DNA of 64,000 nucleotides from Trichocoleus sp. GTDB lineage: Bacteria; Cyanobacteriota; Cyanobacteriia; Elainellales; Elainellaceae. Every line of letters starts with the position of its first letter. The first letter of the stretch is position 1. The notes under the pieces are model-generated. The model saw nothing but the letters and a program-made list of their open reading frames with translations. It was not told the origin of the DNA and did no database searches. The translations under genes and the position numbers were made by a program. Where the stretch lies: NCBI GenBank assembly GCA_036702865.1, contig DATNQD010000071.1, forward strand, positions 186,001 to 250,000, given 5' to 3'. This document shows, in pieces, positions 45,868 to 55,334 of this stretch.

Positions 45868-47628
45868 CTACTCATTCTTCCCCGGCGGTGGTAGCTCCTC
45901 CAGAATGGTAAACCGGACGTGATTGAGTGATAAATCTCCGATCGTCACGTCTTCTGGTAAGTCAGGCGCAGTAATCTTCTCAAAAGAGATGCCCTTCGCA
46001 ATTTCGGCATGATACCAGGGTAAGCCCATGAAAAATCTTGTGGGGTAAGGTCCGCCTTCAATCACATCATCCACGTTCGACTCCATTGGGAACCAGCCAA
46101 ACCCCGGCACATAAAACTCAACCCAAACATGGTTGAAATCTGGTTCAAGGGAGACTTGCCGCTTATCTGGGTCAGGTGGGCATTTGTAGCGACCGACCGT
46201 CCGGCAGGCAATGCCATTCAACCGAGCCAGCGCCAGCAGAATCCCAACATATTCACCGCAGGAGCCAATTCCACGATTCAAAGCCACATCTGGTGTATCG
46301 ATATAGGGCTTGATGCCATAGGACATCCGATCGTACACATAATTCCGAATCCGCAGAATTTTTCGCAGAAGATTCGTTTCTGTGCCGATCGCTTCTTTGG
46401 CAGCCTCCCGAATCATCGGCGTATCCATTGCCAATTCGTCATCATCCACCAGATAGCGCTGCTGAAACTCTAGCGAGAGCGCCGAAGGTTTCTCCACTTC
46501 ACGCGGAGTCAGACGATATTTAATGCCACGCACTTCCAGCAAAGCCTTCCAGCCAAAAATACCGCCCTCATTTGGCTCCAGCCGATCGAACCGAAAGACA
46601 GCAACCCGCTGACCATCCTGAACTTCCTCGGTGTAGGGTTGTCCAACAGGCTCCACATGTAAAACCTTCTGGCGATCGGTGTTGGCAGGCATCGCAATCC
46701 GCCATTCCAGATTTGTCAGCGGGACTTCCTCCAGCGGCGAAAGTTCTTCCACATAAGACATCTCGATCAGATAGCCATTGGACAAGGCATAGTGGCGATC
46801 GGGGTAATAGCAGAAATGAAGCGGATGAATGAAAGTCCGTTCTCGAATCGCGAGTTCTTGGGGATTTTCAGCATCATTAGGATTGTCGCGGATGTAAAGC
46901 TCGTCTCCGGAATAGGCAACGTAAAGCATCTCCTCACCGCTGACTGGATGCGGATAGAACGTCAGCCCCGAAGGTTGATCGTAGGGAGTCAGCACACTAA
47001 ACCGGACTTCACCCGTTGCCCGATCCATACAGTAGACCGATCGCTCCTGATCGTCACAGATCCACAGTTCTTCGTCTCGAATCGTCAGATTTTCTACCCC
47101 AACGCCCGGTAGCGGAAACTTAGTGATCTGGCGTGCCGTATCGCGATCAAAGATCAGAATATATCCCGCCTTCTGACAGCTCACATAAACCGTAGATTTC
47201 CAGACAGCAACCCCATTTGCGTCATAGGGTAAGGTCGTAAAGTGCTGCGGCTCAAAGTCCTGTAAATTGCACCAAAATACATCGTTTTCTTTGGCAAACC
47301 AGAGGCGATCATCAGCAATTGCTAAACCTGTCGCATCTCGAAATGCTTCAACCTGGCGAGTATTGAGCAACGCCGTGTTGTTGTTTGTGCAGTCTACCTC
47401 AACCACATATCCCTGCCGCGAATCCAGTGCCAGCAACCGCTGACCATCCGATGCCAACCCATGCAGCGCATAGACCCCGATCGGACGGACGGTGTGCCGT
47501 TGATAGTCGATCGGACGAGTGAAATCAGAGATTTGTTTTGTAGAAAAACCAGAGTCAAGCAACATACTTGCACCACGATCGGGAGTCCCCATCATGATAA
47601 TCAAATCTTCGGCAGCAAACAGGCTCAA
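45868..47628 (-). CDS. Beta-propeller/transglutaminase-like domain protein
   Basis: 586 aa. The N-terminal half (about 1-300) is propeller-like, with repeated RLWFAKENDVFW, VYVSCQKAG, ELWICDDQERSVY-type blades. The C-terminal part (about 370-560) has the transglutaminase-like core: the Cys of GSCGEYVGILLALARLNGI, the His of FNHVWVEFYVPGFG and the acid in ESNVDD. The triad is complete, so it may act as an isopeptidase, protease or cross-linker. No signal peptide is apparent. The TTG at 47628 is the likely start, with ATGs at 47595 and 47592 as alternatives. Confidence 0.75.
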   Translation of the reverse strand: MSLFAAEDLIIMMGTPDRGASMLLDSGFSTKQISDFTRPIDYQRHTVRPIGVYALHGLASDGQRLLALDSRQGYVVEVDCTNNNTALLNTRQVEAFRDATGLAIADDRLWFAKENDVFWCNLQDFEPQHFTTLPYDANGVAVWKSTVYVSCQKAGYILIFDRDTARQITKFPLPGVGVENLTIRDEELWICDDQERSVYCMDRATGEVRFSVLTPYDQPSGLTFYPHPVSGEEMLYVAYSGDELYIRDNPNDAENPQELAIRERTFIHPLHFCYYPDRHYALSNGYLIEMSYVEELSPLEEVPLTNLEWRIAMPANTDRQKVLHVEPVGQPYTEEVQDGQRVAVFRFDRLEPNEGGIFGWKALLEVRGIKYRLTPREVEKPSALSLEFQQRYLVDDDELAMDTPMIREAAKEAIGTETNLLRKILRIRNYVYDRMSYGIKPYIDTPDVALNRGIGSCGEYVGILLALARLNGIACRTVGRYKCPPDPDKRQVSLEPDFNHVWVEFYVPGFGWFPMESNVDDVIEGGPYPTRFFMGLPWYHAEIAKGISFEKITAPDLPEDVTIGDLSLNHVRFTILEELPPPGKNE

Positions 47629-47751
47629 GGGGATACAGTCTTAGATCTATCAAGAGGAAGAGACTAGGGATGGGCGTAGTTGTGGCAGAGAGCCAGCGCA
47701 TCACCCAGAGAATTGCAGCACAGATGCTTCGCTCATACTTTTAGGATCGGC

Positions 47752-49086
47752 TTAGTATCGATCGAGCAAAATTTGGGTTTCTTCCTCCAGGGTCAGGTCT
47801 TTGAGGGCATTCCATTCAGCTTGGCGAACGGCAAGGAAAGCTTGGGCGAGGTCGTTACCCAGGGCTGACAGCAGCAAATCATTTTGTCGCAGATGGTCGA
47901 TTGCCGCTCCGAGCGTTTGGGGTAAGCGATCGATCTGGCGCTCCTGACGTTCTGCATTAGAGAAGTTGCCGGGGTCGATCGTTACAGGATCGTTGGGCTG
48001 AAGTCCGAGGCGAATGCCGTCTAGCCCGGCTGCAATGACTGCACCGAGTGCGAGATAAGGATTAGCAGCAGCATCAACAGTTTTGAGTTCGATGTGGGTT
48101 GGGCTGGGCAACCGGGGGTTACTGGGAATTCGCACAGCAGCTTCTCGGTTGTCATAGCCCCAGCAGCGAAACGCACCGCTCCAGAAGTGCGGCTGAAGAC
48201 GACGGTAGGAATTGACGCTCGGTGTGGTCAGTGCCATCAGTGCAGGCAAATGATGCAAGATTCCAGCAACAAAGGACTGGGCGATCGGCGCGAGTTTTCC
48301 GGGGTTCTCTGGATCAGAGATCAGGTTTTTTCCCTGTTGCCACAAGCTGAGATGCAAATGACAGCCGCTGCCAGCCTGATCCGCAAAGATCTTTGGCAGA
48401 AAAGAGGCTCGCAGATGATGAGCCAGCGCTACACCGCGCACCGTTTCTCGAAAGGCGATTTGCCAGTCTGCTGCTTGGATTGCCTGCGTATAGCGCGTGG
48501 AGATTTCATGCTGTCCGCCGCCTGCTTCCGGGTAATAGCGTTCTACCGGAATTCCTTGAGCCAGCAAAGCTTCTGCAATATCGTCAATGACGACCCGATT
48601 CAAATCCATGCCCAGCGTCGAGGCAAACAGGGTTTTGTCGGCTGGAACGATCGCTTCAGTATCCCCACGCAGCAAATAAAATTCGTTTTCAAAGGCTGCC
48701 ATCACCTCTAGACCGATCGCCTGTGCCTGCCCCACCATCCGCCTTAAGAAACTCCGAGGACAAAGCGACCAGGGCTTGCCGTCTCGTACCATTTCTCCCA
48801 TGACCCGCGCATGACCTGGCGCATAAGGCAGAGCAGTCACAGTAGACCAATCTGGCACCAACCAGGCTTCACCAACCGGACCCAAACCCGTTTCCGCAAC
48901 TGGGGCATCCATCATGACAGGAACAGCTTGTTGGGCGATCGAAATCCCAATTCCCTGTTCTTGATGCTCTTCCAGAAACGCTGTGTGGAAGGCTTTGCCA
49001 CGAATCACATTCGCATTGTCACACCAGAGAATCCGTACAAAGCGAATATTTTGCGAACTCAGTAATTTCTGTAAGTCTTGCACCAT
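47752..49086 (-). CDS. Glutamine-synthetase-like ligase (gamma-glutamyl amine ligase type)
   Basis: 444 aa. The GS fold is clear: FENEFYLLRG, the EAGGGQHEIS ammonia/glutamate-site region, GSGCHLHLSL, NSYRRLQPHFW and AANPYLALGAVIAAGLDGI. The canonical GS signature NGSGMHxHxSL is altered to AGSGCHLHLSL, and the final catalytic-loop region is IELKTVDAAANPYL. This matches PuuA/GlnA3-like relatives, which join glutamate to amines, rather than the housekeeping GlnA. The transglutaminase gene begins 124 bp downstream on the same strand. Confidence 0.82.
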   Translation of the reverse strand: MVQDLQKLLSSQNIRFVRILWCDNANVIRGKAFHTAFLEEHQEQGIGISIAQQAVPVMMDAPVAETGLGPVGEAWLVPDWSTVTALPYAPGHARVMGEMVRDGKPWSLCPRSFLRRMVGQAQAIGLEVMAAFENEFYLLRGDTEAIVPADKTLFASTLGMDLNRVVIDDIAEALLAQGIPVERYYPEAGGGQHEISTRYTQAIQAADWQIAFRETVRGVALAHHLRASFLPKIFADQAGSGCHLHLSLWQQGKNLISDPENPGKLAPIAQSFVAGILHHLPALMALTTPSVNSYRRLQPHFWSGAFRCWGYDNREAAVRIPSNPRLPSPTHIELKTVDAAANPYLALGAVIAAGLDGIRLGLQPNDPVTIDPGNFSNAERQERQIDRLPQTLGAAIDHLRQNDLLLSALGNDLAQAFLAVRQAEWNALKDLTLEEETQILLDRY

Positions 49087-49194
49087 GACTTTCCCCAGCC
49101 GATCGATCGCAGTCGGGACAGCTTTTCTCTGGCAAATCGACCCGATCGAAAAACGGCTTTATTCTGACTGACAAAAATTACTTTGGCAAGCGAT

Positions 49195-49515
49195 TCAGCG
49201 TTTTTTGGCTTTGCCTCTTTCTTTTCCAGGTGGTTTTTCGTCTGACCGATCGGTCATGCTTTCAACAGACCCGAGGGTTCCTGCCGATTGAACGGTTTGA
49301 GCAGCAGGTGATGGGGTTACGGCAGGAGAAGCAACAGGAGAAGCAACAGGAGTGGATGGAGTAGATGGAGTAGATGGCGGATTAAGCATTTTTTGAATTA
49401 CGAGCGGAATTCCGGCAGTCGCCGCGATCGAGATTGCTCCAACCATCCCTTTAACAGCTATCTGCCCAAACTGCTGGCTCAGCTTCTTCGACTCAGGATT
49501 TGTGTTTTCAGTCAT
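49195..49515 (-). CDS. Short Pro/Ser/Thr-rich protein, possible membrane anchor
   Basis: 106 aa. A weakly hydrophobic segment (about 22-43, VKGMVGAISIAATAGIPLVI) precedes STPSTPSTPVASPVASP-type repeats, mirrored in DNA by tandem units around 49325-49380, and a basic tail. No domain is recognised. It lies about 100 bp upstream of the GS-like gene on the same strand, but its role there is unknown. Confidence 0.5.
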   Translation of the reverse strand: MTENTNPESKKLSQQFGQIAVKGMVGAISIAATAGIPLVIQKMLNPPSTPSTPSTPVASPVASPAVTPSPAAQTVQSAGTLGSVESMTDRSDEKPPGKERGKAKKR

Positions 49516-49684
49516 GCCTCACTTCATCTCCACAAACGATGTATCAAAAGGCAATAGCCCATTGCCAGTATGCCCTACACTTAGCCAACATCTGGCAAAT
49601 TGCTGATCTTCTGGCATTTGACTTTCAGAGTTAATAATTTGTTGCAACAATAAAGATTAGAGATGCGACAAGAAAAGGCACGTC

Positions 49685-50440
49685 ATGTATTTAACCTGGC
49701 TAGACAGTAATTCCTGGCTGATTGAAATGGCAGGTCAACGAGTTTTGCTTGATCCGTGGCTGGTCGGTTCGCTCACCTTTGGCAATTTGCCCTGGCTATT
49801 TGAGGGAGTGCGGCAAATTCCTCGCGAAATTCCGGCAGCGATCGATCTCATCCTGCTATCTCAGGGTTTAGAAGACCATGCCCACCCACCCACATTACGC
49901 CAGCTCGATCGCCAGATCCCGGTGGTCGCTTCCCCCAATGCCGCTAAGATAGTGAAGGCTTTAGACTACCCGCAGGTAACCGCTCTAAACCACGGAGAAA
50001 GTGTAACGATTGCCGATCGTCTCAAAATCCAGGCCCTCCCCGGTTCACCGATTGGACCATTGCTGGTTGAAAATGCCTATTTGCTGATCGATCTCGAACA
50101 AAATACATCGCTTTACTATGAGCCGCACGGTTACCATGCCCCAATTCTTCAAGAACTGGCTCCAGTAGATGTTGTCATCACGCCCATCGTCGATCTTCAA
50201 CTGCCGTTAGCAGGTTCAATTATTCGCGGCAAACAGCAAGCCCTACAAGCGATCGAGTGGCTCAGCCCCAAGGTAATTATTCCAACCGCAGCAGGCGGCG
50301 ATATTGAACTGAAAGGCTGGTTACCCTCGATTTTGAAAACTCAAGGCAGTGCTGCCGAACTTCGGCATGATCTTGCTCGACAGCAGCGACCAACTCAGGT
50401 TATCGAACCGAAACCCGGTGAGCGGATCAGGGTTTTGTAA
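49685..50440 (+). CDS. Metallo-beta-lactamase-fold (UlaG-like) protein with degenerate metal site
   Basis: 251 aa. The MBL fold is suggested by LTWLDSNSWLIEMAGQRVLLDPWLVG at the N-terminus and LLSQGLEDHAHPPT at about 58-70. Aligning with HxHxDH, the first two His are replaced by Gln60 and Leu62, while Asp64 and His65 remain, so one metal site is probably lost. Later HGESVTI, YEPHGYH and IPTAAGGDIELKG are UlaG-like. Activity, if any, is unknown; similar proteins occur in other cyanobacteria. Confidence 0.72.
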   Translation: MYLTWLDSNSWLIEMAGQRVLLDPWLVGSLTFGNLPWLFEGVRQIPREIPAAIDLILLSQGLEDHAHPPTLRQLDRQIPVVASPNAAKIVKALDYPQVTALNHGESVTIADRLKIQALPGSPIGPLLVENAYLLIDLEQNTSLYYEPHGYHAPILQELAPVDVVITPIVDLQLPLAGSIIRGKQQALQAIEWLSPKVIIPTAAGGDIELKGWLPSILKTQGSAAELRHDLARQQRPTQVIEPKPGERIRVL

Positions 50441-50821
50441 CAACGGATAAAGAATTGGTGATATAGGTCATACCATTGCTGGGAAAACTAACAAGCGCAA
50501 CTCTCTGGATCTATCTGAACCTATTTGAGGCTTGAGGTAAGCCGATCGCCAGTCACATTGCTCAATTTTATTGTTGCTTCAACCAGAATTGTTGCTTAAA
50601 TCGAAGGACGAAAAAATTTTACCTTGTACGCCACCCTAAATCGATCGACAATTCAGATTAACTCTTGCTTCAGTTTGAGCAATGGCAAGCGTCAAAATAA
50701 TGATAGGTTGAGCAATCTCTTTGTGAGGCTTCTCGTTCAGCAAGGCTGGCAGGTTGCTGTCGCCCATCCTCAGCGAGTAGTGGCATCTTCTCCGTCTGCA
50801 TGAACACCTCATTCCAGTTGT
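50441..50821. other. Intergenic region, no gene recognised
   Basis: About 381 bp between the MBL protein and the histidine kinase. It should include the kinase promoter. No terminator or RNA gene is recognised. Confidence 0.4.
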
Positions 50822-53527
50822 ATGAACTCTCCCGAGCCAGACTTTCGCAGTCTTGAATCTATCGAAGCTCAAATAACGCCGATCGATCAGGCGCAAAAGT
50901 TGGTGCTAGAGTCTTTTTTTGCCGCAGCATCAGCCGCTTCGATTGGGTTCTGTATCTATGATGCAGAGATGCGGTTTTTGGCAATTAACGAAGCCCTAGC
51001 GGAGCGAAATGGTCTGTCGATCGCGGCTCATTTGGGGCGCTCCATTCGAGAGGTGTTGTCTGTGGGTTTAAGTGAAATGCTCGAACCCCTCTGTCGCCAG
51101 GTTTTGGAGACGGGAGAACCAATCATTAATGTCGAGTTTCAGGGAGAAAGTTTGTCACCATCGGGAAACGAGCACTATGTAGTGGCTTCCTATTTTCCGG
51201 TTTCCCTACCCGACGGAAAGGGCGTTGGGGTCATCTTGGAGCTTACGTCTAATCGACATATTATTACTGTTTTGCGGAACCATGAGGCTCGGTTTCGCTC
51301 TTTGGTGCAAAGCTCTTATGACATCATCACCCTAACCGATGCCCGGTTCAACACCACAACTCAAACTCCAGATGCCCAAACCAGGATTCTCGGCTACCTG
51401 CCGCCCGAACTGCCACCCCTTTTTCCGTTTTTAGGTAGTGAATTGCTCCTGGTTCATCCAGATGATGCTGGCAAAGTTGAAGCTGCTCGTCAAGAACTAT
51501 TGGCAAAACCAGGTCATTTGATTCAGGTGGAGTACCGAATGCAGCGTGCTGATGGCACTTGGGTCTGGTTGGAGAGCATTGGCACAAACTGGTTTCATAA
51601 CCCCCAAATTCGGGCAGTTGTTGGCAACACTAGAGATATCAATCGGCGCAAGCAGGCAGAAACTGCCCTGCAACAACAGATCGAGCGGGAACGACTGCTC
51701 CGGCGCATTGCTCTGCGAATTCGAGGATCGCTCGACTTAAACGATATTTTGAACACTACTGCAACAGAAATTTGTCAGTTTCTCAAAGCCGATCGAGTTT
51801 TGATCAAACGCTATCAATCGACAGAGAATTTCATGCGGAAGGGGAATGGAGAACTCAAGTTTTCTGCTGTCGTGGAAGCGTTGGGGAGTGGTTCAACCTC
51901 TTGTCTGCACCAAACCCAGTTCCATTCCTCGCTAAATCGCTATCTAGACCAGTTTCAAGCCGGAATTAAAGAAGCGATCGATGATCTCAACAGCCCTGCT
52001 CTCCCAAATGACTTCCGAGAATGGGCAGCGCAGCTTCAAATTCGCGCCTGTCTCATCATGCCTATCCTGGTGGGTGATCAGTTTTGGGGCTTGCTGGTTG
52101 CCCATCAATGTCACCACTCTCGCCACTGGGAGGACTCAGAAGTAGAACTGTTAGAACAGCTAGCAACTCAGTTGTCCATTGCCATCCAGCAATCAGAGCT
52201 TTATCAGCGCATTCAAGACTTAAACGACTGTCTTGAAATGGAGGTAGAGGCACGTACTACCCAACTGAAACTGGCGTTCAACTTTGAGGAAACGCTGAAA
52301 CGCATTACCGATCGGGTTCGCGATAGCCTTGATGAAGATCAGATTTTGCAGGCAGTTGTGCGAGAACTGGCACAGGTGATTGGCGTTCACTGCTGCAATG
52401 CCTCGTTGTATGACCTGGAGCAGGGAACTTCCACAACCTGCTATGAATATGCTAATTCCATGTCGCTTTATCAGGGGCGTGTCTCCCAGTTTTCAGCCGT
52501 TCCAGAGATCTATACCCAACTCCTTGAAGGACAGTATTTTCAGTTTTGTTCCCTGGTGCCCAACACAGAGCGGGGTCGCGTCACAATGCTGGCTTGTCCT
52601 ATCCTCGATGATCAGGGCGTGATTGGCGATCTCTGGCTGATTCATCAAGCTGACTATGCCTTTAATGATCAAGATGTGCGGCTCGTCCAGCAGGTTGCGA
52701 ATCAATGCGCGATCGCCATTCGTCAAGCGAGGCTCTATGAAGCATCTCAGGTGCAGATTCAAGAACTGGAGCGGCTCAATCAACTCAAGGATGACTTCCT
52801 CAGCACCGTCTCTCATGAACTGCGAACGCCTCTTGCCAATATGAAGATGGCAATCCACATGCTCCGCAGCGCACCCACGCCCGAAAGACAAGAACGCTAC
52901 ATGCAAATTCTGGAGGCTGAGTGCAACCGCGAAACGGAGCTAATTAATGATCTGCTCGATCTGCAACGCCTGGAAAACGAGTCCTATGGCACAGTTATTG
53001 AGCCGATCGATTTACAAACCTGGATTCCCGAAATTGTGAACCCTTTTCTCTCGCGCATCCGCAGTCGGCAGCAGCAACTTCAGATCAATTTGCCGCCCCA
53101 GATCGAGGCGATTCAGTCCGATCGCCGTTGCCTGGAACGAATTCTCGCTGAACTGTTGAACAATGCCTGCAAATATACTTCTCCCAAGGGGACGATTGCG
53201 CTAGAAGTGAAGTTTCAAAACCCTGCTCTGGCAAATCGTACTTCGACGAATTGGGCGCTCAAGGGGCCAACTCAGAAAAACCAGACTTCTGTGGTCTGCT
53301 TCACGGTCAGCAATCAGGCAGCCGTTTCACAATTTGAGTTGCCTCGCATGTTTGAGAAGTTTTATCGCATCCCCAAAAGCGACCCCTGGCAGCAGGGTGG
53401 GACAGGTTTGGGACTGGCACTGGTTAAAAAGCTCGTTGAAACCCTTCAAGGCACAATTAGCGCCGAAAGCGAAAACGGTTGGACAACCTTCACCGTTCAA
53501 CTGCCAACATTCGCAGAAACAGAATGA
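50822..53527 (+). CDS. PAS/GAF sensor histidine kinase
   Basis: 901 aa with no transmembrane helix. Predicted order: PAS (about 30-140), PAS/PAC (about 155-275, with YRMQRADGTWVWLESIGTN), GAF (about 290-460), GAF (about 485-635), HisKA with phospho-acceptor His665 in DDFLSTVSHELRTPL, and HATPase (about 770-900, N-box ELLNNACKYTSP, G-box GGTGLGLALVKKL). GAF domains may bind bilins or small ligands, but neither shows an obvious chromophore-cysteine motif by eye. There is no receiver domain, so a separate regulator receives the phosphate. The last 31 bp overlap antiparallel with plsC. Confidence 0.9.
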   Translation: MNSPEPDFRSLESIEAQITPIDQAQKLVLESFFAAASAASIGFCIYDAEMRFLAINEALAERNGLSIAAHLGRSIREVLSVGLSEMLEPLCRQVLETGEPIINVEFQGESLSPSGNEHYVVASYFPVSLPDGKGVGVILELTSNRHIITVLRNHEARFRSLVQSSYDIITLTDARFNTTTQTPDAQTRILGYLPPELPPLFPFLGSELLLVHPDDAGKVEAARQELLAKPGHLIQVEYRMQRADGTWVWLESIGTNWFHNPQIRAVVGNTRDINRRKQAETALQQQIERERLLRRIALRIRGSLDLNDILNTTATEICQFLKADRVLIKRYQSTENFMRKGNGELKFSAVVEALGSGSTSCLHQTQFHSSLNRYLDQFQAGIKEAIDDLNSPALPNDFREWAAQLQIRACLIMPILVGDQFWGLLVAHQCHHSRHWEDSEVELLEQLATQLSIAIQQSELYQRIQDLNDCLEMEVEARTTQLKLAFNFEETLKRITDRVRDSLDEDQILQAVVRELAQVIGVHCCNASLYDLEQGTSTTCYEYANSMSLYQGRVSQFSAVPEIYTQLLEGQYFQFCSLVPNTERGRVTMLACPILDDQGVIGDLWLIHQADYAFNDQDVRLVQQVANQCAIAIRQARLYEASQVQIQELERLNQLKDDFLSTVSHELRTPLANMKMAIHMLRSAPTPERQERYMQILEAECNRETELINDLLDLQRLENESYGTVIEPIDLQTWIPEIVNPFLSRIRSRQQQLQINLPPQIEAIQSDRRCLERILAELLNNACKYTSPKGTIALEVKFQNPALANRTSTNWALKGPTQKNQTSVVCFTVSNQAAVSQFELPRMFEKFYRIPKSDPWQQGGTGLGLALVKKLVETLQGTISAESENGWTTFTVQLPTFAETE

Positions 53528-54324
53528 GGATCTGCAGGCGTTTCAGCAGCAGGTAGAATCAGTTGACGCAGCGCCAATTCTAAATCGTCGGTAAGCTGCT
53601 GGGCTCGCTGCTTGACTGACCCTTCGCGATACTGAGCCACTGCCAAAGGCTGACCGATCGCCACCTTAGCTCGACATCTCCACTGCGGAAACGGCTCACT
53701 ATAGCTCAGATCGATCGGTACAATCTTAACGTCCAATCCGGGTTGACTGGCTTCTGCCTGGAGTGCCAGACGAGCAAGCCCTGGTTTAAGGGGATGAACT
53801 TGGCGATCGCGAAAGATGCCGCCTTCTGGAAAGATTACCAGCGTTTCCCGATTCTGTAACACCTCAACGCCATAGCGCAGGCTTGCCACTGCTGGCTGTC
53901 TTGGGTTCACCGGAAACCCACCTAGCTGCTGAATCAACCATCCCTGAATTCCTTTGACTTCGTCTACTGTAACCATGAAGCGAATATCGCGTCCGGTCGC
54001 ACAACGTCCTGCAACATAAGGAATCAACATCGCATCCCAGCGCGATCGATGCGTTGGAGCCAGGATCAAGGGTCCTTCCTGAGGCAGATTGGCGCGACCC
54101 GTTACCTCAATGTGGCGAAAGTAGGACGGCAGCACAAACCAGCAGCCTAATCGATAAGCGATCGGAGTTAACCAGGGAGATAGGCGCGATCGAATTGCTG
54201 TGATGGGAGTTTCACTAGCTGCAGCCTTTGGAGGATTGGGACGAGCCAAATTCGACTCGGCAGAAACAGGTTTGGTGAAGGCATGATGCACAGAGCGATC
54301 ATTCGGGGAATGCAACGAAACCAT
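53497..54324 (-). CDS. plsC: 1-acyl-sn-glycerol-3-phosphate acyltransferase-like (PlsC)
   Basis: 275 aa from ATG 54324. HRSRWD (His92, Asp97) is the catalytic HxxxxD box, followed by GGFPVNPRQP and FPEGGIFRDRQVHPLKPG motifs. It acylates lysophosphatidate in membrane-lipid synthesis. The first 45 residues are a variable linker. Its 3' end overlaps the kinase gene by 31 bp. It ends the same-strand ALDH-grxC-tadA-plsC series; the tadA stop is 119 bp upstream. Confidence 0.85.
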   Translation of the reverse strand: MVSLHSPNDRSVHHAFTKPVSAESNLARPNPPKAAASETPITAIRSRLSPWLTPIAYRLGCWFVLPSYFRHIEVTGRANLPQEGPLILAPTHRSRWDAMLIPYVAGRCATGRDIRFMVTVDEVKGIQGWLIQQLGGFPVNPRQPAVASLRYGVEVLQNRETLVIFPEGGIFRDRQVHPLKPGLARLALQAEASQPGLDVKIVPIDLSYSEPFPQWRCRAKVAIGQPLAVAQYREGSVKQRAQQLTDDLELALRQLILPAAETPADPHSVSANVGS

Positions 54325-54443
54325 AGTGTCTGTAAGCGAAGCCTGGAGATAACTAGATATACCAAAACAATCAAGGCAACTCTTATTCACCTTAATCGTT
54401 ATTCTGCCCGTTTCCCTCCCCCAAGGGACAGTTCGCCCTCCGT

Positions 54444-54941
54444 CTATCGATGAAATCGCCTTGCTGCAAACCATGCTTGTAGCTGCTGCCGACAGGGAGT
54501 TTCGAGGATACCCCCAACAACCCGCAAGCGATGATTGGAGCAGGCACTATCGGGGATATTCGTAACCGTCCGTACTGCACCTGTTTTGGGGTCATCTGCA
54601 CCATAGACCAGCAGACCGAGCCGCGCCTGCACAATTGCGCCAGCACACATCGGGCAGGGTTCTAGCGTCACATAGAGGGTGCAGGTTTCCAAGTGCCAGG
54701 TTTGGAGAATGCGACCCGCTTCTCGGAGCGCCAGCACTTCAGCATGAGCAGTGGGGTCTCGATCGCGCTCCCGGCGGTTTTCTCCTGTCGCAATCAGGGT
54801 TCCCTGCTGATCCACAACCACTGCCCCAACTGGCACTTCCCCGGCGGCTCCAGCAACCTCAGCCAGTTCGATCGCCTGACCCATCCAGCGATAGTGCGTC
54901 AGATATTCAGGATGATCAATGAAAGGGGGAGGAATTTGCAT
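54444..54941 (-). CDS. tadA: tRNA(adenine-34) deaminase
   Basis: 165 aa from ATG 54941 (MQIPPPFIDHPEYL). Zinc-site motif HAE (His66, Glu68) and PCPMC (Cys96, Cys99) are present, as are EVPVGAVVV and the TadA-type VVGGILETPC tail. It converts A34 to inosine in tRNA-Arg. Length is normal; the final residues extend past the usual deaminase core. Confidence 0.93.
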   Translation of the reverse strand: MQIPPPFIDHPEYLTHYRWMGQAIELAEVAGAAGEVPVGAVVVDQQGTLIATGENRRERDRDPTAHAEVLALREAGRILQTWHLETCTLYVTLEPCPMCAGAIVQARLGLLVYGADDPKTGAVRTVTNIPDSACSNHRLRVVGGILETPCRQQLQAWFAARRFHR

Positions 54942-54996
54942 CAATTCGGTCAGTTTGCAGAGCGTTCATCTGCCATTGATTGCTTCTATTGATTGC

Positions 54997-55320
54997 TTAG
55001 CTTTCCATCAGCTGACTTTCCATCAGCAATGGATCGAGCTTGCCCTGACGATCGAGCGCATAGAGATCATCACAGCCGCCAATATGTTGTTGATTGATAA
55101 ATATCTGGGGAACCGATCGTTTACCGTTCGCCCGTTCTGCCATTTTGACTCGCGCGGCTCCGTCTCCATCAATCTTATATTCCATGAACTTGACACCTTT
55201 CCAGTTCAGCAGCATTTTCGCCCGGATACAGAAGGGACAAGTTTGCCAGGTGTAGATCTCGACCTGGGCTTTTACATGTTCAGGATGACGGTTCAGCAGA
55301 GAATTGAGAAAGTTAAACAT
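54997..55320 (-). CDS. grxC: Glutaredoxin 3 (GrxC type)
   Basis: 107 aa. The active site TCPFC (Cys28, Cys31) is a dithiol CPFC form. Glutathione-site TVPQIF equivalent is RSVPQIFINQQHIGGCDDL. It reduces disulphides and glutathionylated proteins. The N-terminal 18 residues are an extension over the shortest glutaredoxins. It starts 14 bp downstream of the aldehyde dehydrogenase, so the two are co-transcribed. Confidence 0.92.
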   Translation of the reverse strand: MFNFLNSLLNRHPEHVKAQVEIYTWQTCPFCIRAKMLLNWKGVKFMEYKIDGDGAARVKMAERANGKRSVPQIFINQQHIGGCDDLYALDRQGKLDPLLMESQLMES

Positions 55321-55334
55321 TGTTTTAGACTCGT

